Source: Devosia soli
GTDB lineage: Bacteria; Pseudomonadota; Alphaproteobacteria; Rhizobiales; Devosiaceae
DNA length: 64,000 bases
Reading direction: 5' to 3'
Assembly (NCBI RefSeq): GCF_000970455.1
Contig: NZ_LAJG01000048.1
Location: 248,001 to 312,000 of the forward strand
The notes under the pieces were generated by a model that did no database searches, was not told the DNA's origin, and saw nothing but the letters and a program-made list of their open reading frames with translations. This document shows positions 35,697-44,386 of this stretch, piece by piece. The stretch's first letter is position 1; each line of letters opens with the position of its first letter. The translations under genes and the position numbers were made by a program.

Positions 35697-36578
35697 ATGG
35701 ATAAGACGATGCTGCGTTCCCTGACCATAGCCGCCACCCTGGTAATGACGACAATCGGCGCCCAGGCGCAGGCCGAGCCTAAAGGCGACTATGCCGAGGT
35801 CAACGGCATGCGGATGTACTACGAGGTCTCCGGCGAAGGCGCACCGATTGTGGTGCTGCATGGTGCCTATATGAATATCCCCGCCATGGGCGATATCATT
35901 CCGACCCTAGCCAAGACGCATAAGGTCTACGCTCTCGAATTTCAGGGCCATGGGCGAACCGAAGACATCGACCGGCCCGTGACCTATCCAAACCTGGCCA
36001 GCGACGTCGCTGCCTTCATGGACGAAGTCGGGCTAGAAAAAGCTGATATCCTTGGTTACTCCATGGGCGCGGCGGCGGGCTTGCGCCTCGCCATCGACCA
36101 TCCCGACAAGGTCGACCATCTGATCACCGCTTCGGTGAGCTACGATATGTCTGGCTCCCAGCCGGCGTTCCTTGAAATGATCCCCACCATGGTGCCGGAC
36201 ATGTTCGTCGGCACGCCGATGGAGGAAGCCTGGAAGCAGCTGGCGCCCAATCCCGATGGCTTCCGGCCCTTCGTCGAGCGCCTGATCGCGCTTGAACACG
36301 AGCCAATGGCCTGGGGCAACGATGTCGAGAAGCTCAAGATGCCGGTGCTCATCATTGCAGGGGACGCCGACATGATGACGCTCGAACATCTCGTCAGCAT
36401 GTTCCGCCTCCTCGGCGGCGGCGAACCCGGCGATATGGGCAAGCCACTTGGTGCCTCGCGCCTCGCCATTCTCCCCGCGAGCTCGCATACGGCAGTCATC
36501 GGCCAGGTGGATTTGCTCATGGGCATTATCGAGCCTTTCCTCAAGGGTGAAGCGCCAAAGGGCATGTTCGACCAATGA
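35697..36578 (+). CDS. Exported alpha/beta-fold hydrolase
   Basis: A 293-residue protein with a signal peptide (LTIAATLVMTTIGAQAQA) and an alpha/beta hydrolase fold. The oxyanion segment is VVLHGAYM, the nucleophile elbow GYSMGAAAG, a late acid in IAGDADMM and the final histidine near SSHTAVIG. Substrate unknown; likely periplasmic. ATG 35697 is preferred; ATG 35709 also possible. The ECF sigma gene follows 81 bp later, so the two may be linked. Confidence 0.87.
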   Translation: MDKTMLRSLTIAATLVMTTIGAQAQAEPKGDYAEVNGMRMYYEVSGEGAPIVVLHGAYMNIPAMGDIIPTLAKTHKVYALEFQGHGRTEDIDRPVTYPNLASDVAAFMDEVGLEKADILGYSMGAAAGLRLAIDHPDKVDHLITASVSYDMSGSQPAFLEMIPTMVPDMFVGTPMEEAWKQLAPNPDGFRPFVERLIALEHEPMAWGNDVEKLKMPVLIIAGDADMMTLEHLVSMFRLLGGGEPGDMGKPLGASRLAILPASSHTAVIGQVDLLMGIIEPFLKGEAPKGMFDQ

Positions 36579-36659
36579 CAGCGGGGGCCGGCGCCATGCG
36601 TTCCGGCCTTTTCCTCGCGTCTTTTCGCTGGCACCCTTGCCGGGGATCTGGAGGAGCCG

Positions 36660-37925
36660 ATGAGCAATCGCAGCGAAACCGACAAAGCCATCGCCACCGT
36701 GTGGCGGCAGGAGCAGGCGCGCTTGATCGCCGGGCTGACGCGTGTCGTCCGCGACATCTCGCTTGCCGAAGAACTGGCACAGGATGCGCTGATGGCGGCG
36801 CTCAAGCACTGGCCTGAAAGCGGCGTGCCACGCAATCCCGGTGCCTGGCTGATGCAGGCAGGCAAGCGCAAGGCGATCGACTACTTCCGCCACCGCAAGA
36901 TGGCGTCCCGCAAGCTCGAGGAAGTCGGGCGCAGTCTGGAGGACGATGTGCCTGACGTCGAAACGGCCATCCACGACAGCATGGACGACGATGTTGGCGA
37001 CGATCTTTTGCGCTTGATCTTCACCTCGTGCCATCCGATCCTGCCAGCGGAAAGCCGCGTGGCGCTGACGCTGCGCCTTATCGGGGGCCTGACTACCGAG
37101 GAGATTGCCCGGGCTTTCCTTGCCAATGATGCGACCATCGGCCAGCGCATCGTGCGCGCCAAGCGCACCATCGCCGACGCCGGCCTTCCCTATGAAGTGC
37201 CACGCGGCAAGGAGCGGGCAGAACGCCTCGCCTCGGTGCTGGGCGTTCTCTACCTCATCTTCAACGAAGGCTATTCCGCCACGATGGGCGAGGACTGGAT
37301 GCGGCCTCAGCTTTGCGAAGAAGCCATGCGGATGGGACGCATTCTCGCCAGCCTGATGCCGGAAGAGCCGGAAGTGCATGGGCTTTTGGCGCTGATGGAA
37401 ATCCAGCATAGCCGCGCCAATGCCCGCACCAATGCCACGGGCGAACCGATCCTGCTGCCCGACCAGAACCGCGCGCTTTGGGACCAGCTGATGATCCGGC
37501 GTGGCCTGGCAAGCATCGACAGGCTGTCGGCCCTTGGCGGCCAGAACGGACCCTATGCGCTGCAGGCTCAGATTGCGGCGTGCCACGCGCGCGCGCGGCG
37601 CGCGGAGGATACCGATTGGAACCGGATCGCCGGGCTTTACGCGGTGCTCGCCAGCATCATGCCCTCGCCGGTGGTAGAGCTCAATCGCGCGGTCGCCGTA
37701 TCGATGGCGGCGGGTCCCGCAGAAGCACTAAAGCTCGTTGACGCAATCCAAAAAGATGGCGCGCTCGAAAACTATCACCTGCTTTATGGGGTGCGCGGCG
37801 ATCTCTTGCGCAAACTCGAGCGGCACACGGAGGCCAATCTCGACTTTCGCAAGGCAGCGGCACTGACCCGCAACGAGCGCGAAAGGACCTATCTCCTTGC
37901 CCGCGCGGCGGAAGTTGAGGCCTAG
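36660..37925 (+). CDS. ECF sigma factor with long C-terminal extension (ECF42/DUF6596 type)
   Basis: A 421-residue sigma factor. Regions 2 and 4 are in the first 180 residues (SLAEELAQDALMAALKHWP, NPGAWLMQAGKRKAIDYFR, LTLRLIGGLTTEEIARAFLANDATIGQRI). The remaining 240 residues, with FNEGYSAT, LALMEIQHSRANAR and the TPR-like RNEREFLLARAA-type end, match the DUF6596 extension of ECF42. In that group the extension, not an anti-sigma factor, is thought to control activity. Usual YCII-type partner genes are absent. Its stop overlaps that of the converging response regulator gene (CTAG, 37922-37925). Confidence 0.9.
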   Translation: MSNRSETDKAIATVWRQEQARLIAGLTRVVRDISLAEELAQDALMAALKHWPESGVPRNPGAWLMQAGKRKAIDYFRHRKMASRKLEEVGRSLEDDVPDVETAIHDSMDDDVGDDLLRLIFTSCHPILPAESRVALTLRLIGGLTTEEIARAFLANDATIGQRIVRAKRTIADAGLPYEVPRGKERAERLASVLGVLYLIFNEGYSATMGEDWMRPQLCEEAMRMGRILASLMPEEPEVHGLLALMEIQHSRANARTNATGEPILLPDQNRALWDQLMIRRGLASIDRLSALGGQNGPYALQAQIAACHARARRAEDTDWNRIAGLYAVLASIMPSPVVELNRAVAVSMAAGPAEALKLVDAIQKDGALENYHLLYGVRGDLLRKLERHTEANLDFRKAAALTRNERERTYLLARAAEVEA

Positions 37926-38296
37926 ATCGCAGCCTCAAGGCGCGTCAGATTGAACTTGGCTTCAAGGATCTGCTGGTCGAACGGCTTCATCATATAGTCG
38001 TCCGCGCCAGCCTTGCGCGCCATAGCAATGGCGCCGATGTCGTTTTCGACCGTGCAATAAACGATATAGGGCTTTTCGCCGCCGATGAAGGCGCGGAGCA
38101 GTTTCAAGAATTCGAGCCCGCTCATGATCGGCATGTTCCAATCGAGCAGGATCGTGTCGGGCATCGACACCCGGCACTTCTCGAAGGCTTCCTGACCGTC
38201 CTCGGCTTCATCGACCATATAGTCGAGGTCCTCGAGGATACGGCGCGCCACCTTTCGCACCACGCTGGAATCGTCGACGATAAGACAGGTGGGCAC
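37922..38296 (-). CDS. Single-domain response regulator (CheY-like)
   Basis: A 124-residue receiver with no output domain. Acidic pair VDDS (8-9), phosphoacceptor D52 in LLDWNMPIMSG, switch threonine YCTVEND and lysine MMKPFDQ are all intact. It lies 72 bp downstream of chpT on the same strand, so it may receive phosphate from ChpT, like CpdR, or act as a phosphate sink. It is not close enough to CpdR for me to name it so. Confidence 0.88.
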   Translation of the reverse strand: MPTCLIVDDSSVVRKVARRILEDLDYMVDEAEDGQEAFEKCRVSMPDTILLDWNMPIMSGLEFLKLLRAFIGGEKPYIVYCTVENDIGAIAMARKAGADDYMMKPFDQQILEAKFNLTRLEAAI

Positions 38297-38368
38297 GCTA
38301 GGCCTCCGGGAGTGCTATTCCCGGACTATGCCAGCCAAGTGGTGTTGGAAAGGTTATCGAAACGGCAA

Positions 38369-39076
38369 CTATTCACTGACTGTTTCAACCGGCTGTTCAT
38401 CATCGGCAGCAGCCTCTTTGGCCTTCGGAACTGCCGTGAAGAAGAACGTATCGTTCTCAAGCCCGATATCGAGCTCCATATCCGTCATACGCGCGAGAAG
38501 CCCGGTGTAAAAGGGCTGGATGCCACGCGCATCGACCGAACCCTCCTCCGGCATGCCCGACAAAAGCCCGGCAGAACCCGAGGGAACCAGGGTTTTCTGG
38601 CGTTTTTCCGGATCGCTCTTGGAATGGAACTCGAACTTTTCTTCACCCGCCGGACCGGAAACCTTGACGGTCACCATGCCACCGCGCGGCACTGAACCAG
38701 CCGCGATCAGCAGCATGTTCATCAACAGCTTCGCCTTGTGCTTGGGCAGAAGGATAAGCGGCACCTGCCAATCAAGATCGGCCTTCTCGATATCGAACAA
38801 AATCCGGGCAACGCGCTCGCACTCGCGCGTATCGATGTCGGTGCCAGCCGTCGAGGACGCGCCATAGGCGAGGCGGGCGAATTCGAGCTTGGCGCGGCTT
38901 TGCCTGGCGGCACTGGCGATCAGGTCGCGCGCACCATCGGCCATTTCGGCCTGGTTCGGATCGCCGAGCACTTCGAGCCCATTGCCGATGGCCCCGATAG
39001 GATTGATGAGGTCGTGGCAGACCCGAGAGCACAGCATCGCCGCGAGGTCTGTTGCCTTGAGCTCAATGATATCCAT
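38369..39076 (-). CDS. chpT: Histidine phosphotransferase ChpT
   Basis: Phosphorelay protein of 235 residues linking the hybrid kinase CckA to CtrA and CpdR. The dimerisation helix has the phosphorylated histidine H21 in SRVCHDLINPIGAIGNGLEVL; the C-terminal domain resembles a kinase ATPase fold without the nucleotide motifs (LPKHKAKLLMNMLLIAA). Length and H-box agree with the family. cckA is not in the window. A GAATC lies 31 bp upstream of the start. Confidence 0.9.
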   Translation of the reverse strand: MDIIELKATDLAAMLCSRVCHDLINPIGAIGNGLEVLGDPNQAEMADGARDLIASAARQSRAKLEFARLAYGASSTAGTDIDTRECERVARILFDIEKADLDWQVPLILLPKHKAKLLMNMLLIAAGSVPRGGMVTVKVSGPAGEEKFEFHSKSDPEKRQKTLVPSGSAGLLSGMPEEGSVDARGIQPFYTGLLARMTDMELDIGLENDTFFFTAVPKAKEAAADDEQPVETVSE

Positions 39077-39147
39077 CTCTATCTCCTTGGGCCCCGACAG
39101 GGCGGGGAATCAGTGTTGGGAACAATAGTGGGGCGCGACGCAGAGGA

Positions 39148-39645
39148 CTACTGCGTCGACAGGTTTTTGGACAGCGCCGGCCAATTGGCAGCGCCGCGGC
39201 GTGCGGCATCGTCGGGCGACAGCAGGAACGCTTCGCGATTCGCGGCCGAATAAAAGAGAAAAAGCCGATCCTTGAACACGGTGTAAAGCCGCGGATCGGA
39301 ATCAGATACAAAGCCCCGGGCCATGCTCATCGCGCCATGGCCGCCATATTGGGGCGCGTAGATTTCCGGGTGCCGCTTGAAGATTTCAAGGTTGGCGGCA
39401 TTGGCGAAATGCCAGGGCGCGCCCATCCAGTAAAACTCATAGTCCGGCTTGCCCTCGAGCGGCATCGGCTCGGTGAAATATGAAACCGGGTCCATCCCGC
39501 CAATCGCAATGCCGGTGAGCGGATCGGTGGTAATGTAGCTGACGACCGACTGCGCCTGGCTCATGGTGAAATGGGCGGAAACCAGACCCAAAAGCGGCAG
39601 CAAGACGGCGAACATGGTTAAGATTTGTTTAGAGGTTTGCTGCAT
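39148..39645 (-). CDS. YHS domain-containing exported protein
   Basis: A 165-residue protein with an N-terminal hydrophobic segment (ILTMFAVLLPLLGLVSA), probably a signal peptide or anchor. A YHS-type domain follows: GIAIGGMDPVSYFTEP, EFYWMGAPWHFANAANLEIFKRHPEIYAPQYGGH. YHS domains are often metal-related. ATG 39645 avoids overlap with eipA; the ORF runs on to 39837 only by chance. Divergent from eipA. Confidence 0.85.
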   Translation of the reverse strand: MQQTSKQILTMFAVLLPLLGLVSAHFTMSQAQSVVSYITTDPLTGIAIGGMDPVSYFTEPMPLEGKPDYEFYWMGAPWHFANAANLEIFKRHPEIYAPQYGGHGAMSMARGFVSDSDPRLYTVFKDRLFLFYSAANREAFLLSPDDAARRGAANWPALSKNLSTQ

Positions 39646-39697
39646 GATTGAAACCCGGAACCGGCACGTCATCGACGGCAAATTTGCCGCAAAGACC

Positions 39698-39713
39698 TTA
39701 ATGTCTTCGTAAC
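39698..39713 (+). promoter_or_regulatory. CtrA box upstream of eipA
   Basis: TTAA-TGTCTTC-GTAAC, one mismatch to TTAA-N7-TTAAC, 29 bp before the eipA ATG. In Brucella eipA is a direct CtrA target. Confidence 0.6.
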
Positions 39714-39742
39714 CACGCTGAGCCGCCATGGGAGATGGACCG

Positions 39743-40315
39743 ATGTTGAAACGCCTAGCCAAGATTGGCGCGCTGCTGCTGGCCCTGGCCATACCGCTTT
39801 CTGCTCCCGCCTTTGCCCAAGGCTCGCTGAGCGACACCTATTCCGGCGACGAACTCGTCCAAAGCGGCCAGGAGTTTTTCGGCTCAGCAGCGCAGGGGCT
39901 CGCTTCGCTCGTCGAGCGGGCCGTAGGTCAGTTCGGCCTGCCCAATGGATATATTCTGGGAGAGGAAGCCGGCGGCGCGCTCTTCGTCGGCGCCAAGTAT
40001 GGCGAGGGCAAGCTCTATACCCGCAACGCCGGCGAGTTCTCGATCTTCTGGCAGGGCCCGAGCATCGGCTTCGACGTCGGAGGCGATGGCTCGAAGGTTA
40101 TGATGCTGGTCTATAATCTCCAGAACATACAGGAAATCCTCGGGCGATATCCAGGTGTCGACGGGTCTGCCTATGTGCTCGGCGGCCTTGGCATGACCGT
40201 GACCAAGCGCGGCAATGTCGTGATCGTCCCCATCCGCTCCGGCGTCGGCGCGCGGCTCGGCATCAATGTCGGCTATCTCAATTTCACGAGCGAACCGACC
40301 TGGAACCCGTTCTGA
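39743..40315 (+). CDS. eipA: Periplasmic envelope integrity protein EipA (DUF1134)
   Basis: A 190-residue secreted protein. Signal peptide with LLLALAIPLSAPAFAQ, then the DUF1134 beta-barrel: PNGYILGEEAGGALFVGAKYGEG, SIGFDVGGDGSKVMMLVYNL, VPIRSGVGARLGINVGYL. The Brucella homologue supports envelope stress resistance and is activated by CtrA. ATG 39743 gives the signal peptide; a CtrA box lies just upstream. Confidence 0.9.
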   Translation: MLKRLAKIGALLLALAIPLSAPAFAQGSLSDTYSGDELVQSGQEFFGSAAQGLASLVERAVGQFGLPNGYILGEEAGGALFVGAKYGEGKLYTRNAGEFSIFWQGPSIGFDVGGDGSKVMMLVYNLQNIQEILGRYPGVDGSAYVLGGLGMTVTKRGNVVIVPIRSGVGARLGINVGYLNFTSEPTWNPF

Positions 40316-40338
40316 TCGGCATCCATCACAAGTCCTGG

Positions 40339-40366
40339 CAGCCGGGGCCTCGTCCCCGGCTTTTTC
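40339..40366 (+). terminator. Intrinsic terminator after eipA
   Basis: AGCCGGGG...CCCCGGCT stem (40340-40361), loop CCTCGT, then TTTTT. Confidence 0.92.
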
Positions 40367-40499
40367 GTGACGCCTTTGCGCAAACGCGTTAGGGTTAATC
40401 CTTGGCAAAGGTGGCCAAGGGTAGATCCTGCCGACTAAATGCAGAATGCGCCCAACCGGCTTGCCAGCCGGTGTGCGGACCGCGGCTGGAGAAAGCGCG

Positions 40500-41669
40500 A
40501 TGCTGATCGAAAACATGATGTATTTTGCCCTCGGCCTGATGGTGGCCGGTCTCGTGGCGCTCATCATCATGCCGGCGGTGTGGAAACGCGCCGTGCGCCT
40601 TACCAAGCGCCGCATCGAGGCGGCAACGCCAATCACCCTTTCCGAATTTCGCGCCGACAAGGATCAGTTGCGCGCCGAATTCGCCCTCTCCACCCGCCGG
40701 CTCGAAATGAACGTCGAGACGCTGCGCAAGCGCCTTGCCGAACAGCTCAGCGACGTCAACCAAAAGCGCACCGATCTCGGCGCTCTCAAGGCTGAGCGCG
40801 AGCAGCACATGGCGGTCGTCGCCGAGCTTGAAGCGCGGCAGACCGAGCTGCGAGCGCGCATTCTCGAGCTCGAAAAGGAAGGCACCGATCTCGCCCAGCG
40901 TCTGCGTATGCGCGACCGCGACGTCGAAGTGCGCCAGAGCGAACTCGAAGAGCTGCGCCTTAACATGCGCGGCGGCCTACCGGCGTCCAGCGTCGAGGGC
41001 GTGCATCTGCTCGGCGATTACGACCAGGACGTCGATCGTTTGACTGCAGCTCTCGCGATCGAGCGCAAGCGCGCGAGCTTCCTTGAGGACCAAGCGCGCA
41101 GCCTCATCGACCGTCTTGAAAATTCCGATCGCCGCTCCGCCGATGCTACGGCCGCCATAGCGCAGATGCGCGACGCCCTGGCGCGTCGCGATGCCAAAGA
41201 TGAAGACAACGCCGAGGCTCTGGTGACGGCTGAGGCCCGTATCGCGAGCGCCGAAAACAGACTCAATGCGCTTCTTGCCGAAAGCAATCAGGCGATCGCC
41301 GAGAGCGAGGGCCGCGCCGAACAATTGCTTGCCGACAAGCTCAGCCTCGAAGAAGAAGTCGAGCGCCTGCGTGGCAAGATCGGCAATGTCGAAGCCTCGA
41401 TCATGGCCGATTGGGAAACCGAGCGACTGGAAGAAGCGCACTTGCGCGAAAAGCTCAATGACATCGCCGCCAGCGTCAGCCGGCTGGTCTATGCAGTTGA
41501 TCACGACGCGCCGCTCAACGACAACCCCGAAGAAAGCCTCTTCGAGCGCGTGCAGCGTTTTGCCGACGATGGAGAGTCCATGGGCACGCTTGAGCCACCT
41601 AGCGGGACGGCCCGGCGCGGCTCCGTGTCGGACCGGTTAGCAGCCCTACGCGAAATTCAGGGACGTTGA
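40500..41669 (+). CDS. Membrane-anchored coiled-coil protein of unknown function
   Basis: A 389-residue protein with one N-terminal membrane helix (MMYFALGLMVAGLVALIIMPAVW, about 5-27). A basic patch (KRAVRLTKRRIE) and a very long charged helical region (about 45-315) rich in Glu, Arg, Leu and Ala follow, with a heptad-like pattern typical of coiled coils. The C-terminus is short and partly disordered. ATG 40500 is chosen since it begins the membrane helix. The topology suits an inner-membrane scaffold; I recognise no named family. Confidence 0.75.
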   Translation: MLIENMMYFALGLMVAGLVALIIMPAVWKRAVRLTKRRIEAATPITLSEFRADKDQLRAEFALSTRRLEMNVETLRKRLAEQLSDVNQKRTDLGALKAEREQHMAVVAELEARQTELRARILELEKEGTDLAQRLRMRDRDVEVRQSELEELRLNMRGGLPASSVEGVHLLGDYDQDVDRLTAALAIERKRASFLEDQARSLIDRLENSDRRSADATAAIAQMRDALARRDAKDEDNAEALVTAEARIASAENRLNALLAESNQAIAESEGRAEQLLADKLSLEEEVERLRGKIGNVEASIMADWETERLEEAHLREKLNDIAASVSRLVYAVDHDAPLNDNPEESLFERVQRFADDGESMGTLEPPSGTARRGSVSDRLAALREIQGR

Positions 41670-41681
41670 GGCACGGACTGG

Positions 41682-42035
41682 CTATTGGGCGCTGATGGCA
41701 GTTGTTTGCCGCAGTTCGCCCGTTTCAGCGTCAAACAGCGCCAGCATGACTGCCCCGCCGGCTATGTAAGTCACCTGGATTGTGCCGTCGACACTCAGCG
41801 CGGAGACGACCTCTGACCCTGCCGGCACGCTGACACTGGCCGCAATGGTCGGCGGCGGTGCATCGCGCATCAGGCGATAGACAACCGCGACGCCAATCGC
41901 CATAAAGCCGAGCAACATGATGCCCATGGCCACACCGGCCGAGCGGCGTGCTTTTCCCAAAGTGGCGACGGCCTCGGGCGAGAGTTCTGTCTCCGCCGCG
42001 TGGGGCGTATTGCCGGACTTGTCAGGATCACTCAT
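41682..42035 (-). CDS. Small single-pass membrane protein (possibly DUF6476)
   Basis: A 117-residue protein: cytoplasmic N-terminus (MSDPDKSGNTPHAAETE), one membrane helix (VAMGIMLLGFMAIGVAVVY, about 37-56) and a small beta-rich outer domain (SVDGTIQVTYIAGGAVMLALF). It resembles the DUF6476 proteins that sit beside rluD in this order, a placement made from memory and not certain. Its ATG shares the CATG palindrome with the divergent rluD start, and it lacks a visible ribosome-binding site. Confidence 0.65.
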   Translation of the reverse strand: MSDPDKSGNTPHAAETELSPEAVATLGKARRSAGVAMGIMLLGFMAIGVAVVYRLMRDAPPPTIAASVSVPAGSEVVSALSVDGTIQVTYIAGGAVMLALFDAETGELRQTTAISAQ

Positions 42036-43062
42036 GGCGGACGATACCGATCTAGAATTCGAGGGCGAGCCGATCGAGCTTGCGGTCGATGAAGCCAACG
42101 CCGGCGGGCGGCTCGATGCCGTGCTCGCAAGGGAACACGCCGTTCTGAGCCGCAGCCGCATCAAGGACCTGATCCTTGAAGGCGCCGTCACCATCGACGG
42201 CAAGACCGTCACCGAACCCAATTACCGGCTCAAGGCGGGCGAGACAATCGTCCTTCTTGCCCCACCCCCCGAAGATCCCGAGCCGCAGGCCGAGGATATC
42301 CCACTCGATATTCTTTATGAGGACGACCAGCTCATCGTCATCAACAAGCCGGTCGGCATGGTGGTGCACCCTGCCCCTGGCTCGCCCAATGGCACGCTTG
42401 TCAATGCGCTGATCTTCCATTGCGGCGATAGCCTCAAGGGCATCGGCGGCGTCAAGCGCCCGGGCATTGTCCACCGGCTCGATCGCGACACATCCGGTGT
42501 CATGGTCGCAGCCAAGACCGAAAAGGCGCACAAGCATCTTTCCGCCCAGTTCGCCGATCACGGCCGAACCGGCCCGCTCCATCGCGCCTATATTGCCTAT
42601 GCCTGGGGCACGACGCAGGGCGCGCTTGGCACAGTCGACGCGCCGCTCGGCCGCGACCCCGGCAATCGCCTCAAGCAGGCCGTGCGCAAGGACGGGCGCG
42701 AGGCGATTACCCACTATGCCGTCCAAGCGCGCTATGGCGATGAGGGCTGGGACATCACCCGTATCGAGTGCCAGCTTGAAACCGGCCGCACTCACCAGAT
42801 CCGCGTGCATATGGCCCATATCGGCCATCCCCTAGTCGCCGATCAGGTCTATGCCTCGGGCTATGCCACCAAGCTCAACCGCCTGCCCGAAGAGCTTGCC
42901 AACTGCGTTCGCGCCTTGGGCCGCCAGGCCCTTCATGCCGCTGAGCTTGGCTTCGAGCATCCCGTGACCGGCGAAGAAATGACGTTCGAGGCCGAGATGC
43001 CCGACGACCTGCAGGCTCTGCAGGATGCGCTCGATCCCTATGACAAGGCCTTTGCGCGATAG
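42034..43062 (+). CDS. rluD: RluD-type 23S rRNA pseudouridine synthase
   Basis: A 342-residue RluA-family enzyme converting uridines to pseudouridine in 23S rRNA (helix 69 for RluD). An N-terminal S4 domain (RLDAVLAREHAVLSRSRIKDLILEGAV) leads to catalytic HRLDRDTSGV (Asp in RLD), LETGRTHQIRVHM and RQALHAAELGF. ATG 42034 has AGGA at a good distance. The start codon overlaps that of the divergent membrane-protein gene by two bases, so each promoter must lie within the other's coding sequence. Confidence 0.92.
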   Translation: MADDTDLEFEGEPIELAVDEANAGGRLDAVLAREHAVLSRSRIKDLILEGAVTIDGKTVTEPNYRLKAGETIVLLAPPPEDPEPQAEDIPLDILYEDDQLIVINKPVGMVVHPAPGSPNGTLVNALIFHCGDSLKGIGGVKRPGIVHRLDRDTSGVMVAAKTEKAHKHLSAQFADHGRTGPLHRAYIAYAWGTTQGALGTVDAPLGRDPGNRLKQAVRKDGREAITHYAVQARYGDEGWDITRIECQLETGRTHQIRVHMAHIGHPLVADQVYASGYATKLNRLPEELANCVRALGRQALHAAELGFEHPVTGEEMTFEAEMPDDLQALQDALDPYDKAFAR

Positions 43063-43301
43063 AACTTTGCGAGACTGGATTCACCGAACGGTGATAGAAC
43101 CATCTGGCCCACTAGCGCGTATTTCTAGCAAGAGCCACCGGCGGCGGGAACCTTATCCAAATTGTAACGTTCGGATACGTTTCTGCCTCTTAAAATTGCC
43201 AAACTGCCACCTATATTAGGCAGGCGTCTGCCCTTGTGCCGGATGGACAGGGGGAGATTTTTCCGCCCGCGGGATGCGGGGGATAGAAAGGGGGTGCGTC
43301 C

Positions 43302-44171
43302 ATGGCCCAGACTAATTTGCCCGTTCTCTCCTCGGAAGGCGGCCTTAGCCGCTATCTGCAGGAAATCCGGAAGTTCCCAATGTTGGAGCCGGATGAAGAA
43401 TATATGCTCGCCAAGCGCTACAAGGAACATGCCGATCCAGGCGCGGCCCAGAAGCTGATCACCAGCCACCTGCGCCTCGTCGCCAAGATCGCCATGGGCT
43501 ATCGTGGCTATGGCCTGCCGATCTCCGAAGTCATTTCGGAGGGCAATGTTGGCCTCATGCATGCGGTCAAGCGCTTTGAACCCGAAAAGGGTTTCAGGCT
43601 CGCGACCTACGCCATGTGGTGGATTCGCGCTGCCATCCAGGAATATGTGCTGCGCTCGTGGAGCCTCGTGAAGATCGGCACCACCGCCGCCCAGAAGCGG
43701 CTGTTCTTTAACCTGCGCAAGGTAAAGGGTCAGATCGCCGCCCTGGACGACGGCAGCCTGCATCCGGACCAGATCAAGCAGATCGCGACGACGCTGAACG
43801 TCACCGAAGACGACGTCGTTTCGATGAACGCGCGCCTCTCGGGCGACGCCTCACTCAACTCGCCCATGCGGGCGGACGAGGGTTCATCGGAATGGCAGGA
43901 CTGGCTGGTCGACGACACGCCGGATCAGGAAACGAGCCTGGGCGAAACCCAGGAGTTCAGTGAGCGCATGGGCATGCTGACGCAAGCCATGGATGTGCTC
44001 AACGAACGCGAACGCGCCATCTTCCAGGCCCGCCGCCTGCAGGACAACCCCGCGACGCTCGAAGAACTGGCCCAACAATACGACGTCAGCCGCGAACGTA
44101 TTCGGCAGATCGAAGTCCGGGCGTTCGAAAAGGTCCAGGAAGCCGTGCAGCAGGCCGCACACGCGCACTAA
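43302..44171 (+). CDS. rpoH: Heat-shock sigma factor RpoH (sigma-32)
   Basis: A 289-residue group-3 sigma factor. Region 2 has LITSHLRLVAKIAMGYRGYGLPISEVISEGNVGLM and ATYAMWWIRAAIQEYVLRSWSLVKIGTTAAQKRLFFNLRK, the latter containing the RpoH box. Region 4 is LEELAQQYDVSRERIRQIEVRAFEKVQ. Upstream, CTTAAAA (43189) with a 15-bp gap to CTATATT (43211) could be a sigma-32-type promoter, suggesting autoregulation, but this is weak. Alphaproteobacteria often have two rpoH genes; this is at least one. Confidence 0.95.
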   Translation: MAQTNLPVLSSEGGLSRYLQEIRKFPMLEPDEEYMLAKRYKEHADPGAAQKLITSHLRLVAKIAMGYRGYGLPISEVISEGNVGLMHAVKRFEPEKGFRLATYAMWWIRAAIQEYVLRSWSLVKIGTTAAQKRLFFNLRKVKGQIAALDDGSLHPDQIKQIATTLNVTEDDVVSMNARLSGDASLNSPMRADEGSSEWQDWLVDDTPDQETSLGETQEFSERMGMLTQAMDVLNERERAIFQARRLQDNPATLEELAQQYDVSRERIRQIEVRAFEKVQEAVQQAAHAH

Positions 44172-44194
44172 GGCTTAGAACTGAAATAATTCGG

Positions 44195-44234
44195 CTCCCG
44201 CGTTTCCAAAGAAGCGCGGGAGTTTTTGTTTTTG
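44195..44234 (+). terminator. Intrinsic terminator after rpoH
   Basis: CTCCCGCG/CGCGGGAG stem (44195-44202 with 44215-44222), 12-nt loop, then TTTTTGTTTTT. Confidence 0.92.
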
Positions 44235-44249
44235 AAATTTGGGCGTGTG

Positions 44250-44371
44250 GCACCCCCCTCCCAAACTCCCCCATCAAGGGGGAGGTGCTGGGACAGCGGA
44301 TTTGGCAAAATCTAGTCACGTACTCGATGCAGCACCTCCCCCTCTGATGGGGGAGGCTAGGAGGGGGTGAC
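44250..44371. repeat. Intergenic long inverted repeat, family A
   Basis: Arms ACCCCCCTCCCAAACTCCCC...CATCAAGGGGGAGGTGCT and AGCACCTCCCCCT...GATGGGGGAGG...GGAGGGGGTG are complementary over about 38 bp, with a spacer of about 45 bp. Same layout as 9554-9675. Confidence 0.8.
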
Positions 44372-44386
44372 GGGAGCCACGGCTCT

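Noticed and set aside
36033..37586. 517-residue minus-strand ORF across the hydrolase and ECF sigma genes
   Set aside because: Antisense to two well-supported genes and without a recognisable domain.
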